Source: Patiria miniata
Taxonomy: Eukaryota > Echinodermata > Asteroidea > Valvatida > Asterinidae
Direction of reading: 5' to 3'
Length of the DNA stretch: 64,000 bases
NCBI RefSeq assembly: GCF_015706575.1
Contig: NW_024037076.1
Span: forward strand, 16,682,898 to 16,746,897
This document shows, piece after piece, positions 45,201 to 56,060 of the stretch (its first letter is position 1; every line of letters starts with the position of its first letter). The notes under the pieces were generated by a model. The model did no database searches, was not told where the DNA came from, and worked only from the letters and a program-made list of their open reading frames with translations. The position numbers and the translations under genes were made by a program.

Positions 45201-48200
45201 TATTCAACAGTTCAATGTGTGATGACATCGCGTAGCTGCAATCAGCAGACTGAGAATGTCTACTGACTTTGATTTATTTGTGATGGACTTGTGATTTACT
45301 TGTGATCCAAATGCCTTTGCTAAAACACAGCTACGTGTAGCATGTCAAGTGTTTTTCATGCAAGCTCTTATAGACCGATAGAGAGCACTAAATTCACCTA
45401 CAGTTCTTGTAACATTACTTGGTTGGTTCTTCTCCTCAATACTCCGCAGGGGAGTTTACCTGGAGGCCAGAAACACCAGGGCAGATTAACAATAAGTGTT
45501 ACTGGGTTCTTTTAGGTACATTGCATTACACAACACATGGGACCTACGGCTTTACGTCCCATCCGAAGGACAAAGCAATAATGGTTAAGTGCCTTGCTTA
45601 AGGGCACAAGTGACCAGACCAGGGCTCGAACCCACATCATGCTGCCTCTGAAACACCAGAGCATGAGTCCGGTGCGATGCTCTGAGCCGCTAGGCCATGA
45701 TCGACACTCCAGTGCCGTTGTTTGACGGTATTAAACGGTGTGAAAAGATTACATAATGAATACTTACCAATGAAATTCAATGGACTGACTCCAGCAAGGT
45801 ACTGTACATTCTCATTAGTCTCAATGGCATAGGTCTACAGGAAGTAAATATTCAATCAAATCATGGGGTTTGATTTGCCAACAAAAAATAATAAGGGGGG
45901 GGGGGAAGGGGCTCAATAAAGGTCCATTGATAACTTGACAAAACTTAAAAGGCCTCCAGATAATTCTTACGAACAAAGATGATCCAATAAGCAGGATCAG
46001 GTTCAAACATTGTCATATGGGTGCAACCCTGCAAGAAAAATCCCATAGACACTAGTGATAAATGCGCATACTTCAAAATTCTTTTATAAATACTCAGAAC
46101 TCTCACAGGTATTCAAGCTGCACAGAAAAATGATGATCAATGTGTCATCTTTCATTTTCTTTTCATTTTTGGGTGGGTTGACCATTGACTTTTCGAGATA
46201 TTCTCACCCAAAGAAGACGACCCCTATTTTCTCCAAAGCGGAAAAGTAGCCATCTTGAAAAACGATCCTTCCACAACCATGACAACATGGCAAAATAGCA
46301 CCACTTTCGAGCCCAATTGCATCCAAAATGCTCGGAATTGGAAGCCCCAAGTCCGGGCCAGAGGTTCATTACCATATTTCTTCAATTCCCCAATATTGTG
46401 GCTCTCAAAACTCTCTAATATAGAATATTTTGAGGGTATAACTTTTATTCATGAGCTCGGCGGACGGATTTTTGGCCTATTTACAGCTATGCACCCATAT
46501 GGGGTTGCCCAATTGTGTTTTGTCAAGATGGCTCTTGCAATGGCAACAACATGACTGAAGAAGATGCAAACAGTGCATTTCAGGAAAATGAAATAGACTT
46601 GACAAGAGTAAGCTTACAAAAGAAAATGAGTGTACCTCATTGTTGCTTTCAGGTTCCAATCCCAGAGATTCCTGCAACAAAAAGGAACATTGTATTGCAT
46701 CGGGGAAGTAAAAATGCAAGGGGGTCTATAGAGTACCCCAAAATTGACTTATGATGGACTTGCGGTGACTGCTCTATGTTCCGACACCCCTATGTTCCGA
46801 CAACCTAGATTGTGTTACTCCCGGTATAGGGTTAGGGTTAGGAATAGGAATATGTGCAGTCGGAACATAGGGGTGTCGGAACATAGAGGTGTAACCGGAC
46901 TTGCAATCAACATGTGATGGAATTGTGACTGGACTTGTGATTAACCTGTTTTATACAACACCTGAATAAATCCCCGTCATCTGATTGGTGAATTGTAGAT
47001 CACGTGACATATTATTATTCGGTATAATGCAGGGTGCGACCATGCGTTATACCCATGCGTTATACCGTTTCACTTTGCGCTTGTTCCATGATGCGGTATT
47101 TGCGTGCAAAATGCATGCTGGTGTGCGCGCGCGTTCAGCGTAGCGCGTATTGTTCCAAAGAGCCAGCGCTACAGCGTTGGGTTCAAACATTTTCGTGAAG
47201 GGGTAGTTCAACATCTTTAAAATCAAAATAAATTGTAGTTTATAATTTACCAATCAAATGACGAGAATTTATTCAGGTGTTGTATAAAACAAATAACGAA
47301 TGTTTTACGTTCGTGCGATGGAAAGAATAATTTCATTCGGTGACAGATTGAATGTTCTATTCCACTCGGCTTCGCCTCGTGGAATAGAACATTCAATCTG
47401 TCACCTCATGAAATTATTCTTACCATCGCACTCACAAACATTCGTTATTTGTATAATAACACTGGAGGACATGCATGTAAACACAATTTGTCAATGTCTA
47501 TTCGCAGGGGAGAGTTACGGGTTAAATTGTCAAGCTTTCCTCGAGTCTCTTGTTTTTGTACACACCGATTTTTGAACTTGAACCTGCTGTACATGGCCTG
47601 TCATCATAACAAGTATTGCTCTGTGGCAGGGCCTTGGAGTGTTGCAAAATATGAAATTACGGTGCCATTAGTAAAAATATTGTACGAATGATTATGACTC
47701 TAAAGATTCAGTATTTGTGGTGTTTTTAATTCTTGTCTCAATATTAAAAAATATTTGTGTTTCTCGACCAAAAATAATCCTCGCAGCAAGTGGTTTACTT
47801 GCAATTAAAGGGAAAACACAACATTTGCAAATATCAAAAAATAAAACTACCAAATCATTTTGAAATACCTTGCTGGACTGTTAGTGAATGACAGTGTAAA
47901 GCATCCTGTAAAATCATGGCACCTGGTATACTGTCATTTTCAAGAAAAGTGGTATTTTTGTATCAATTTCCAACGCTGATTGGCCGATCAGCGTTGGAAA
48001 AAACTGGCTTTTTTTCAAATACTGGCCCCAATTGACCATCGCACTTGTTTGCAATCGATTACACACCTATGAACGGGTACAAGCCAGCTAGACTGGTTCC
48101 CTGACCTTACAATTCCCCAATATATGTAAACTGCTCCGTTTCTTCTTAAATGGAGTCAGGGAACCAGACTACAGGAAAATGATTGTTTTTCTTGGTTTTT

Positions 48201-51200
48201 ATAGCATTTTCGAACCCAAAACCTCAAAAAAGTCAGTGTAACTATATTTGCTATATATTTCCAACCCCCCAATTCCATCCATTTCGGAAAATTACAGCAA
48301 AAGCAAATTGATGTATATTCACTTTAACTTGTGACTGACTTATTACTGAGCTGTGATGGACTTGTGAGTGACTTGACAACAACTACATGCATGTGATGAG
48401 CAACTCACCAAGGCAAGAGACTTGTACATAGCTGGGCAGGTGAATGGAGTAAAGCCTTGCTGTAGGAGTTCTTGTGTAGCCCACTGGGTTAATGCTAGCT
48501 CCATCAGTGCAGCGTCGTGCTCTAGGTAAGCATACCCAGCATGGGACATGGGGTGACTGCAAGAGAACATCACAAAGAGATCAACTCGTTGCGTCAGTTC
48601 AACAAGGTAACTCGATCTCTAATTCTCACGCGAATTAGGGATTTCTCTACTACCTAGGTAGACGTCCATTGACTTTGTGTGAACATCCGGGTTATTTTAA
48701 GCAAGATATGACCTTTCGACATTCTAAAACTCACGTTTTGGGTTCATGCCATTTTAGGAGATACAACCTTGTTGCATTGAAGTGACGAACTACTATAAAC
48801 TAATGTTGTGCACAATATGAACCGAATCCGAACTTAAACCGATCCGAATTATCCAAATTCATCCCAACCCGACAAAAATTCAAGCAAAAACCGGCCCGAA
48901 CTTGATCCGATCCCCCCTAAAAATTCCGAATATCTGGCTTGGGAATCTGTGTCCGGTTTTTGTGCATGGACTTACTCGCGCCACGTGAAAATAATCACTG
49001 TATCTCAGTTAAGAATCATACGGTACAGTACAGTGAAGACTCATAACGTTACCTACTGTCTACTGGTGGGGCTACACATTATAGACTGTGCATGTAAGAC
49101 CGCAAACCACATGTACTACAGTATGGTGGGTTGAGGTTGGTCTTACTTCATTTCTGTTTATTTCAGATTTCTCACAAGATTTGCTGAAAATTGCAAACGC
49201 AAAACCGAAACCAACCCAACCCTGAACAACAAGTGTATTTTTTTTTACATTTATAAATGTTGTACATTTGCATCAAGAATTGCCTATATTTCCACGTACT
49301 GGCAAATTACCTTTTCGTCATAAAACTCCTTTCCGGAAATTCTGCAGACTTCAATGCCTTCTCTTCTGCAAGAAACAAAATCAGATCATTGCTTAATTAA
49401 CAGAAGAAACTCAAAGGCGCCACTAGAAAGCCACAAATTCATGGTTGTTTTAAGTCGCACTCCCCTTGCCATTTTTTTCGGTTTCACTACGAAAATAGAT
49501 TTTGTAGTATATTTCTATTTTCTAGCAATACAAAAATTATGCAGTTTTAAATTGTTTTTGACAAGTTGAACAAAGAAACTGACTGGAGCTGGGTTTGAAC
49601 CTGTGACCTCCAGATTACCATTGCGGTGCTCTGTCTACTAAGCTGTCCAGCCTTATGTTGGTGGCTCCCCATCTTTGTTCAAGGGCCGCTAGTCAGAAGC
49701 CATAAACCTGTATATGCCACACAGCCAGGGATCACCCAAAGACACGATGAACAAACGGGGATCGTTCAGAGAGGATATGGCATTTTACAAATTCTCAAAA
49801 TGTCCCACAAAAGGAAACTTCAGTTTTAAAGGGAATGTACAACATCTGCTTTTGCTGCAATTTTCAGAAATAAATGGATTTAGAAGATTAGTATGTCACA
49901 GCCAATATTGTTAAAATGACCTGTTTCACGTTTTGGGTTTGTAGATGCTGGAAAAACCAAGAAAACCAATCGTGTACCTGTAGTCTAGTTCCCCAGTGAT
50001 CCCACTTAAGGTGAAACGGAGCAATTTATAGAATTTGGGGAATTGTAAGGTCAGAGAATCAGTCTAGCAGGCTTGTAACCCTACACAGGTGTGTAGTCAA
50101 TTGCAAAGAAAACGCGGAATAACTAATTTTTAAAAAACTAGGAGCAGTTTTTGAAGAAAAAAAACAGTTTTCTCCAACGCTGGCTGGCCGACCAGCGTTG
50201 GAAAAATACAATTTTTCTTGAAAATGACAGCACACCAGGAACCACGATTTTACAAGATGCTTGAGACTGTCATTCCCTAACAATCCAGTAAGGTATTTCA
50301 TGAGAATTTGATCATTTCATTTTGTGATGTTTGCAAATGTTGTATCTTCCCTGTAAATGAGATGTGCAAAAAATCGGCCCACGTTTATAAAGTAGTAAAG
50401 TCTCCTTGCGAAACAGAAAGTGGATGTTTCATTTCTTTCACGTCACCACTACAGATTAATCCAGAAACTTAAAGCCATTCAGAATCTACTGAATAGAATT
50501 CTGTGCACTCTGGGACCAAGTTTACAAGGCTTGCCTAATCTTGTTACCTCTATCGGCTCCAAATGTCTCCAGAATCTTTGGTGTGCTTCCATGAGGCTGT
50601 ATTTAAAAAAACAAAGTATAGGCCTACTTCTTAAAACTTAACAATTTCACTTCGATTTCCCAGTTGGTTTATTTGTTTAAAATGTTTTGTCATTTTGTTA
50701 ACTAATTGAAATATGTGTCCTTTTTCTTTCCTGATAGGCCTAATTCTGTTTCCCATTTAAAAAAAAAAATACTTCAACATGATTTATTTATTAAAAACTG
50801 TAAAGTGCTAGTGATTTTGCCTTTGGTTGTTCAATGTTCAATTAAAATCATAACAACTTAACTGCTTTACAGTTTAACACTCTGTTATGTGTTCTGCTTG
50901 CGCATCTATTTTCTGCTAAAGCTCAAATACAAATGTGATGCAATCCAGCTAAATGAGTCATTTGTCGACCAGGGCCCTGGTCAATGTTTTTTTACAGATT
51001 TGAAAAGAGCACAATCTCAGCATTACTGCTGTGAAAACCGCATGCTGGTTCTATCTTAAGTTCAAAAATTATGGAAGTCGGAACGCCAAGAAATGTGATG
51101 AAGTGATGTGATAAAATGGTCCTATTTTGGCCTGAATCTCCAAATGTTAATTCCCGACAAACGACTCACTTAGCCTGATGGCATCATAAATGTGCTTACC

Positions 51201-54200
51201 ACGGCAGGATGTAACTTGTTAGGAAGCTTGAGAGCCGTGGGGTAAAACTCGTCTGACAATGAAGCTATGGATGACTGGGGGAGAAAACAGAAACCAGTTA
51301 CAGGTTTTGAACAAAGTCAAGACAGTGATCTTAGGACAATGGGACAGGAACAAATTGCATTTGGAGTGGGAAAATATGAAACTTACCAAATTCTTATCTA
51401 ACTCCCCCCCCCCCCCCCCCCCCCCAGTAAATCATAGCCTTTAGTCAAGTCCCACGCGCCTATACCCGGACCATCCGGACACGTAACGCACCCCGGATGC
51501 TGGCTTGTAAAAAGACTAGCACGAACGGCGAAGCCGCGAGGGCCTTTACTATCTCGCGGAACTAATCACTTATTCATTTATTCACGTAATATAAATCAAG
51601 CAATATAAACCAATCATCTAACGGTGGTTTGCGGTTACCAGCAACAGCACGCGCGCCATGGTGCGCGTGCTGTCTGGCGTCAGACGACGGCTGATTTACG
51701 TTAGTAATTCTGCATTTTCATTGGTCAGTTTACAACGGGTAATGCATTATGCATGTCTACCAAATCGGTAGACAAATGTAAAGAAAAACATAAGCGTTCT
51801 TCACGAGATGGTAAAGGCCCTCGCGGCTACGCCGCTCGTGCTAGTCTTTTTACGTGTCAGCATCCGGGGTGCGTCACGTGTCCAGGTAAGCGTGTGGGAC
51901 TTGACTAAAGGCTAAGTAAATCATGGGCCCTAATTAAAATTCTCCAAACATGCAATCTTTGTTTATGATTTCACACTGATCAAGTGGGACAAGTAATTAA
52001 TGCTGATACATTTGGATATGTCAGTGTATTTTATTTCTCGGAAACATTACTCAAATTTCCCGTGCAAATGGGACATCAAAAAAGTGGATATTGTTTACAC
52101 GTGAAACATTTGGGCTAACGCACTGTGGATCTCGCTACTTGGTACTTGGTTGGTTCTCCACCCAAATGCTCTGCGCTCAATTATAAAATCATTTGAATAT
52201 AGTGCCATTATAGTTTGACTAATGTGTAAAAATTCAATTAATTATACAATTACATTAACATGACGTAGCTCTTCCCGAAGTGATTTTCCCAACTGCTGCA
52301 ATTTGTCTCTTTGCTTCTTTGCGCCACCCTGTGGAGAAAGAACAAGATGTCAGAAAAACGTAAATATTCAAAGTTAGCTCATTCAAACGGACACATAATT
52401 TAAGTCATTTCTTAGTATTATTGCACTTAGCCAATTTCTATCACATCAAACACATGTGTGTGTCCAATTTTTTTTCCCCAAAAGTTGTTCCCCCAAAAAG
52501 TGGGTAAAAAAATTACGGTGTAGGCCGTAGGGTTCGGGGCCTGCTCAAGGGTCCCGAAAAAAATTTATTGGATTCTAGATGCTCTGACTGAGGTGCGATC
52601 TAGATCTGACCGCAATGCCAATTTCTGACCACTTTAACCAAATTTTGTTGAGGAAAAGATGGTGTTGTACGCAGTGCCTGCCTTTATTGTGACGTCACTT
52701 TAAAAAAAAATGAGATCGGTTTTTTTGGGGGGGGGGGGGTGGGGGTGGGGGGGGTGATGACCCTGTTGCCCCCCCCCCCCCATCTCCCCTGGTGTACTTC
52801 ACAGTCTTTATGAAGCACTTAATTAGTCAGAAACTTGAGATGAGATGGTACATTTATAACAAGACTAGTACAGAGACGTGGAACTTTTATTGCAAAGGTT
52901 TGGGGCATTGGGGTATAATTTTTTGTCCCTTTACATGAGTCAGAAACAGATCAAGCAACCAAGCTTGAGAATTTACAATGTACAATGCTCAGCCAATACA
53001 AACAAGCACAACTTTTTAGAGCTGGCACATGCATTATTAACATACAATTGCAGCGTAGTAAATCACTGAAAAATTAGCAATGTCTGACTGTAATTTCCAG
53101 CAATCATTTCATTCGATAAGATTATCAGATCTGATTACCTTTTTCTTCAACTGTTTGATATCCTCATTGACATTTGCCCTCCGTTCCTCAATGCAACTTT
53201 TCTCTTGTTCAAAACTCTGGAGCTGTTCCCAAAGTGAAAGCTTATTGAATAGAAACACAAACAAAAATATTATAGATAACAATCATTTAATTTTTAAATA
53301 AAAAATAAAAATGCAGTTTCACACAATCACGGCCTTTGAATGTTTCAGTCATGTCAGTTGAGTCTTTTCACTTTCAGTTTCACTTTCACTCACCATTTTT
53401 TTCTCATGTTTTTCTTCGTCCACTTTCTTGCAACAATTTGTAATTCAGTACTGGGAAAGTCTACCATACACGTACGTCACTTGTTTTCAATCAATTTTCA
53501 AGCACCAAAAAGTTACTTTCTATGTTTCTTTCATCTATTTTCCCTTCTCGACTCACTCTCTACCCTCCTCCAATCCTCTTTGGAAACAAATGTTGCAACC
53601 TGACGCCACTTTTTTCTTCATAGGCCTATCATCTAAATGAAGGTCATTCAATGCAAAAATGATGATACATGCAAGACATAATCTGGGACTGAGAAATATT
53701 TCCAAATTTGTTAGGACATTTTCTTGACTCTCCATACATTGTAGACTCTGTACACAATCGTAGAAGTGGCGTCAGGTTGCAACATTTTTCCCTCCTCATT
53801 AAGTTACTTACTTCACCAGGATTCGAACCCGCAATCTTGTTATTGGAAAGATTTCCATATAAGAAGTTCACTCAACATCCTGTGTACAAACCCTATGAGA
53901 GTGGACTGAAAAATTCTAAGTGTTTTCTAAGAAAATGCTTGTATTTTCTCACTGCCATGACTGCTCAAATTGACTTTTATGACATGAAATTGCTATCTGA
54001 GGGCTTGTTAGTCAATACAGAGGAAAATTAGTGAACTTCTTATATGGAAATCTTTCCATAAAATGTATTTAAAGTATAAGGCTAATGAATATTTAATAAA
54101 CTAAATATTCATGAAAAAATAAATATTCAAGATGATGATCATGATGATTGCACTACAGACTGGGTATGGGTAGTGCGTTAATTGTCGATGTCACGTCACG

Positions 54201-56060
54201 CGCACAGCATAAATCAATAATCAATGCCACAAATGGCTGTCAAGACTGTCTGCTGCCGAGCTGATGTGGGCATCCAAAGTGTGCTCTAAAAACACATTGT
54301 TCCGAACGATTTTCCAGAGCTTTCTGGAATCATATAATTAGGTGAAATCACAAGGTGAGGTGATCATTGATGTGTTTAACTGGCAGTGTCGAGCGCAATT
54401 TGAGACCCCCCCGCGCAAGTTTAAACTTGCGCAAGCAAGTTTAAACCTGCGCGCACGCAAGTTTAAACCTGTGCGTGCATTAATTTCCTTGCTACAAATT
54501 GCGCACGCAAGTTTAAACTTGCGCACTACATAGTTTTCCCCATGCATGCAAAGCCGCTAAACTAATGTTTTTTTTCCTGGTAAACTCATGTAGATATGTA
54601 ACATAATTTTTAAAGCAGATTTTTCTCCGATTAATAGCACCACTGTGCTTCGTGAGACAATGCCTAAATCATAAATGCCCTTTTTTGAAACATTTTATTA
54701 ACAGATTATGCTAATGAGGTTGACTGTGTAGAGGTTCAGAGATAAGGGGTGGTAATGCGAACAATTTATGCACTTTGCATCATGATGTGTATTATTGTTT
54801 AAGGCTTATTGGGATTTTTGTTTAATAAACAACATATTTATTCATTAATTCTAATTAATTAATTAAATTAATCAATTAAATTAATTAATTAAATCATTAA
54901 TAAATTATTTACTTTTTAAAATATTACCATAAGGCCTATACATGCATAGCGTTTTAAAGTTAAAGCATGTAAACATTAATATGAATTATTGAGCCTGCAA
55001 ATAAACTAATTGTTAAAGTAATAAATCAAATTAATTAATTGCATCAGTAATGAGTTCATTAATTTTTTTCAAATTATGCATTTTTGAAGTGTACACAGCG
55101 CTCGAAATGTTATGCAAAGTATTTTTAAAAACAAAATGAACTATTGTACCGTCCAATTAATTAATTGCTAAATTAATTAAATTAGTATTTTTTTAAGAAT
55201 AAGTATTTTTTTTAATTGTATTGTAATGTAATGTAATTTAAAGCATTTAAAAAATAATGTAAATGATTAATAAATAAAATACTATAACGTCAAAACTTGA
55301 ACAATTGAAGGGATCATAATCATTCTTTTTACGCCACCCAAAAACTTCTCTGATTTAAGCACTGCTAAATCTCAATGTTTTTTTTCATTGATGCTAATTG
55401 AATTCCCCTTTTATTTATTTCTTTGTTCATTAATTTATTCCATTATTTATTAATTTATTCCTCCATGTACTCGTGTTTTGAACATGTTTTTTTCTTCCTC
55501 AATGAAAATCCCGCCCGCAAGGTTCTCAAATTGCGATCGCCTTTGCGCAAGTTGTATCGTGCCCACGCAAATTAAAATGGCGCGGTGTAATTTGCGTACT
55601 TCGGGAGTCCCTTGCGCAAGTTTAGACAGCAGTACTACTACTAGTCTACTACCATGAATTGCAAATATGAAGAACCGGCACTAATTCTCACCAATTTTGA
55701 CACATTGAATTTGTGTCCTCTGGCTTCCAAATTCTTTTCCAATTCGCCAAGGTCTTCAAACATTCCCTCAAAGTCAATTTCTGGTTTCAAAACAAATGGA
55801 GCGTGGTCCGCTTCCGACAAAGGAGTATACAAAGCTGATGAAAAGTGTCTTGGTTTGAAAAGCTGCGCCTTAGAATTGTCTGATGCATGTCTGTTCGAAA
55901 AACTTGACAACTTTTGATTCAGGAAGCAACTTGGGGGAAATCTGCCTGTCGATTCCGCGGAAATTCCGGAGGCGAATTGGCGATGACAGAGACCATTTTG
56001 GGCTCCAATTTTCGGCAGGTGATTTCTCAGACAAAGGATACACGTGCGCAGCATTCGCAT
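36255..56060 (-). CDS. Slimp: Mitochondrial seryl-tRNA synthetase-like protein (SLIMP type), 16 exons
   Basis: Exons in transcription order: 55692-56060, 53139-53240, 52254-52328, 51200-51274, 50548-50596, 49311-49365, 48409-48556, 45768-45834, 44589-44634, 43965-44002, 41468-41514, 41185-41294, 39819-39876, 38142-38255, 37607-37672, 36255-36302. All are GT-AG and all phases agree, giving 488 residues. Exon 1 gives a basic, Ser-rich presequence like a mitochondrial targeting signal. Exons 2-3 give the SerRS coiled-coil arm (QSFEQEKSCIEERR). Later exons follow the class II core: FYPTALKLPN, SHAGYAYLEHDAALMELAL, VEMCGVCENTEAASS, EVWIPDAGTFSE, CTDYISRRVKIRYPAM. The motif 2 Arg-x-Glu is replaced (CFTVG) and the motif 3 arginine is lost (HCTALDTSTILAALL), so it should not aminoacylate. 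That matches SLIMP, an essential mitochondrial SerRS paralogue known from insects. A rapidly evolving SARS2 is the alternative. Confidence 0.82.
38382..38749. mobile_element. GGCCAAAAA-TIR element, full copy
   Basis: GGCCAAAAAAAAAGTCTCCG and complement form ~30-bp TIRs. Body homologous to 59340-59650. Confidence 0.8.
39029..39543 (+). mobile_element. MITE-2 copy 2
   Basis: Left TTAA, ends GTAGAGTAGATCATTTGC and (reverse) GTAGACTCATTTTTTCATTT, central palindrome ATGCGTCAAGTGACGCAT. Confidence 0.85.
40132..40296. repeat. 165-bp near-perfect palindrome
   Basis: GGGAATAAATGTGTGCTCTG ... GATAATTACCCGAG and its complement ... CACATATTTATTCCC. Empty-site paralogue of the sequence around 7966-8640. 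Confidence 0.9.
41553..42076. mobile_element. TIR element rich in CGATAT palindromes
   Basis: CACCGTCGATATATCGATAT at the left, ATATTGACAGTG at the right; many ATCGATAT units. It begins 38 bp from SLIMP exon 11. Confidence 0.5.
42085..42600 (+). mobile_element. MITE-1 copy F
   Basis: TTAA-flanked with a perfect palindrome, in the SLIMP intron between exons 10 and 11, directly after another TIR element. Confidence 0.92.
43413..43926 (-). mobile_element. MITE-1 copy G
   Basis: TTAA-flanked; ends only 38 bp from the donor side of SLIMP exon 10. The palindrome has one G-T type mismatch. Confidence 0.92.
44080..44155. repeat. 76-bp palindrome
   Basis: CACAATAGGAGGGTGCTATG ... and complement ...CCCTCCTATTGTG around TTTACCC/GGGTAAA. 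A half copy (CACGATAGGAGGATGCTATT) lies at 37860. Confidence 0.85.
44925..45263 (+). mobile_element. MITE-2 copy 3, 3'-truncated
   Basis: TTAA then AGGTAGAGTTGTTCAATTTG; it keeps the central GATGCGTCAAGTGACGCAT but loses homology near 45263, before the right TIR. Confidence 0.8.
45420..45712 (-). mobile_element. tRNA-derived SINE (Leu-like head)
   Basis: Minus strand: A-box TGGCCTAGCGG, long variable arm, B-box GGTTCGAGCCC, then GCCCTTAAGCAAGGCACTTA and a body with ACCCAGTAACACTTATTG. It is a SINE rather than a tRNA gene, as the anticodon arm is degenerate and the body continues. Confidence 0.75.
46014..46501 (+). mobile_element. Uninterrupted paralogue of the Polinton target repeat (~488 bp)
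   Basis: Ends CATATGGGTGC and GCACCCATATG form short TIRs. The whole length aligns to 10253-10420 joined to 27435-27717. Confidence 0.82.
46772..46888. repeat. Short foldback with telomere-like core
   Basis: CTCTATGTTCCGACACCCCT and complement; the middle has GGGTTAGGGTTAGG. Confidence 0.85.
46948..47290. mobile_element. TIR element (343 bp), ~40-bp TIRs
   Basis: GTTTTATACAACACCTGAAT and complement at the two ends, immediately followed by another foldback. Confidence 0.8.
47291..47450. repeat. 160-bp palindrome
   Basis: AAATAACGAATGTTTTACGT ... TGTTCTATTCCACTCGGC and complement; arms ~75 bp with few mismatches. Confidence 0.9.
47809..48323 (+). mobile_element. MITE-1 copy H
   Basis: TTAA-flanked. 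The central palindrome has changed to CCAACGCTGATTGG/CCGATCAGCGTTGG, with one paired change. Confidence 0.92.
49577..49655 (-). repeat. tRNA-like sequence
   Basis: Minus strand GGCTGGACAGCTTAGTAGAC ... GGTTCAAACCC resembles A and B boxes with a matching acceptor half, but the anticodon arm is poor. Probably a SINE head or tRNA pseudogene. Confidence 0.4.
49830..50352 (-). mobile_element. MITE-1 copy I
   Basis: Left TTAA present, right decayed to GTAA; the body is diverged, with an internal deletion near the palindrome. Confidence 0.88.
51436..51913. mobile_element. Mutator-like element, ~110-bp TIRs
   Basis: AGCCTTTAGTCAAGTCCCAC and complement; flanking AGTAAATCAT at 51426-51435 and 51915-51924. 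No coding frame. Confidence 0.8.
53590..53787. repeat. Inverted repeat, 21-bp ends
   Basis: TGTTGCAACCTGACGCCACTT and its complement 198 bp apart in SLIMP intron 1. Confidence 0.75.
53846..54058. mobile_element. Small TIR element (213 bp)
   Basis: GGAAAGATTTCCATATAAGA... and its exact complement, 28 bp, at each end. Confidence 0.8.
54413..54529. repeat. Cluster of GTTTAAAC palindromes
   Basis: GCGCAAGTTTAAACTTGCGC is a perfect 20-bp palindrome; three further CGCAAGTTTAAAC units follow within 100 bp. Confidence 0.9.
54836..55272. repeat. AT-rich TTAATTAA region
   Basis: Dense TTAATTAATTAAATTAA runs in SLIMP intron 1; no coding sign. Confidence 0.8.

Noticed and set aside
45640..45712. tRNA-Leu gene on the minus strand
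   Set aside because: A and B boxes are good, but the sequence continues into a SINE body and the anticodon arm does not fold well.
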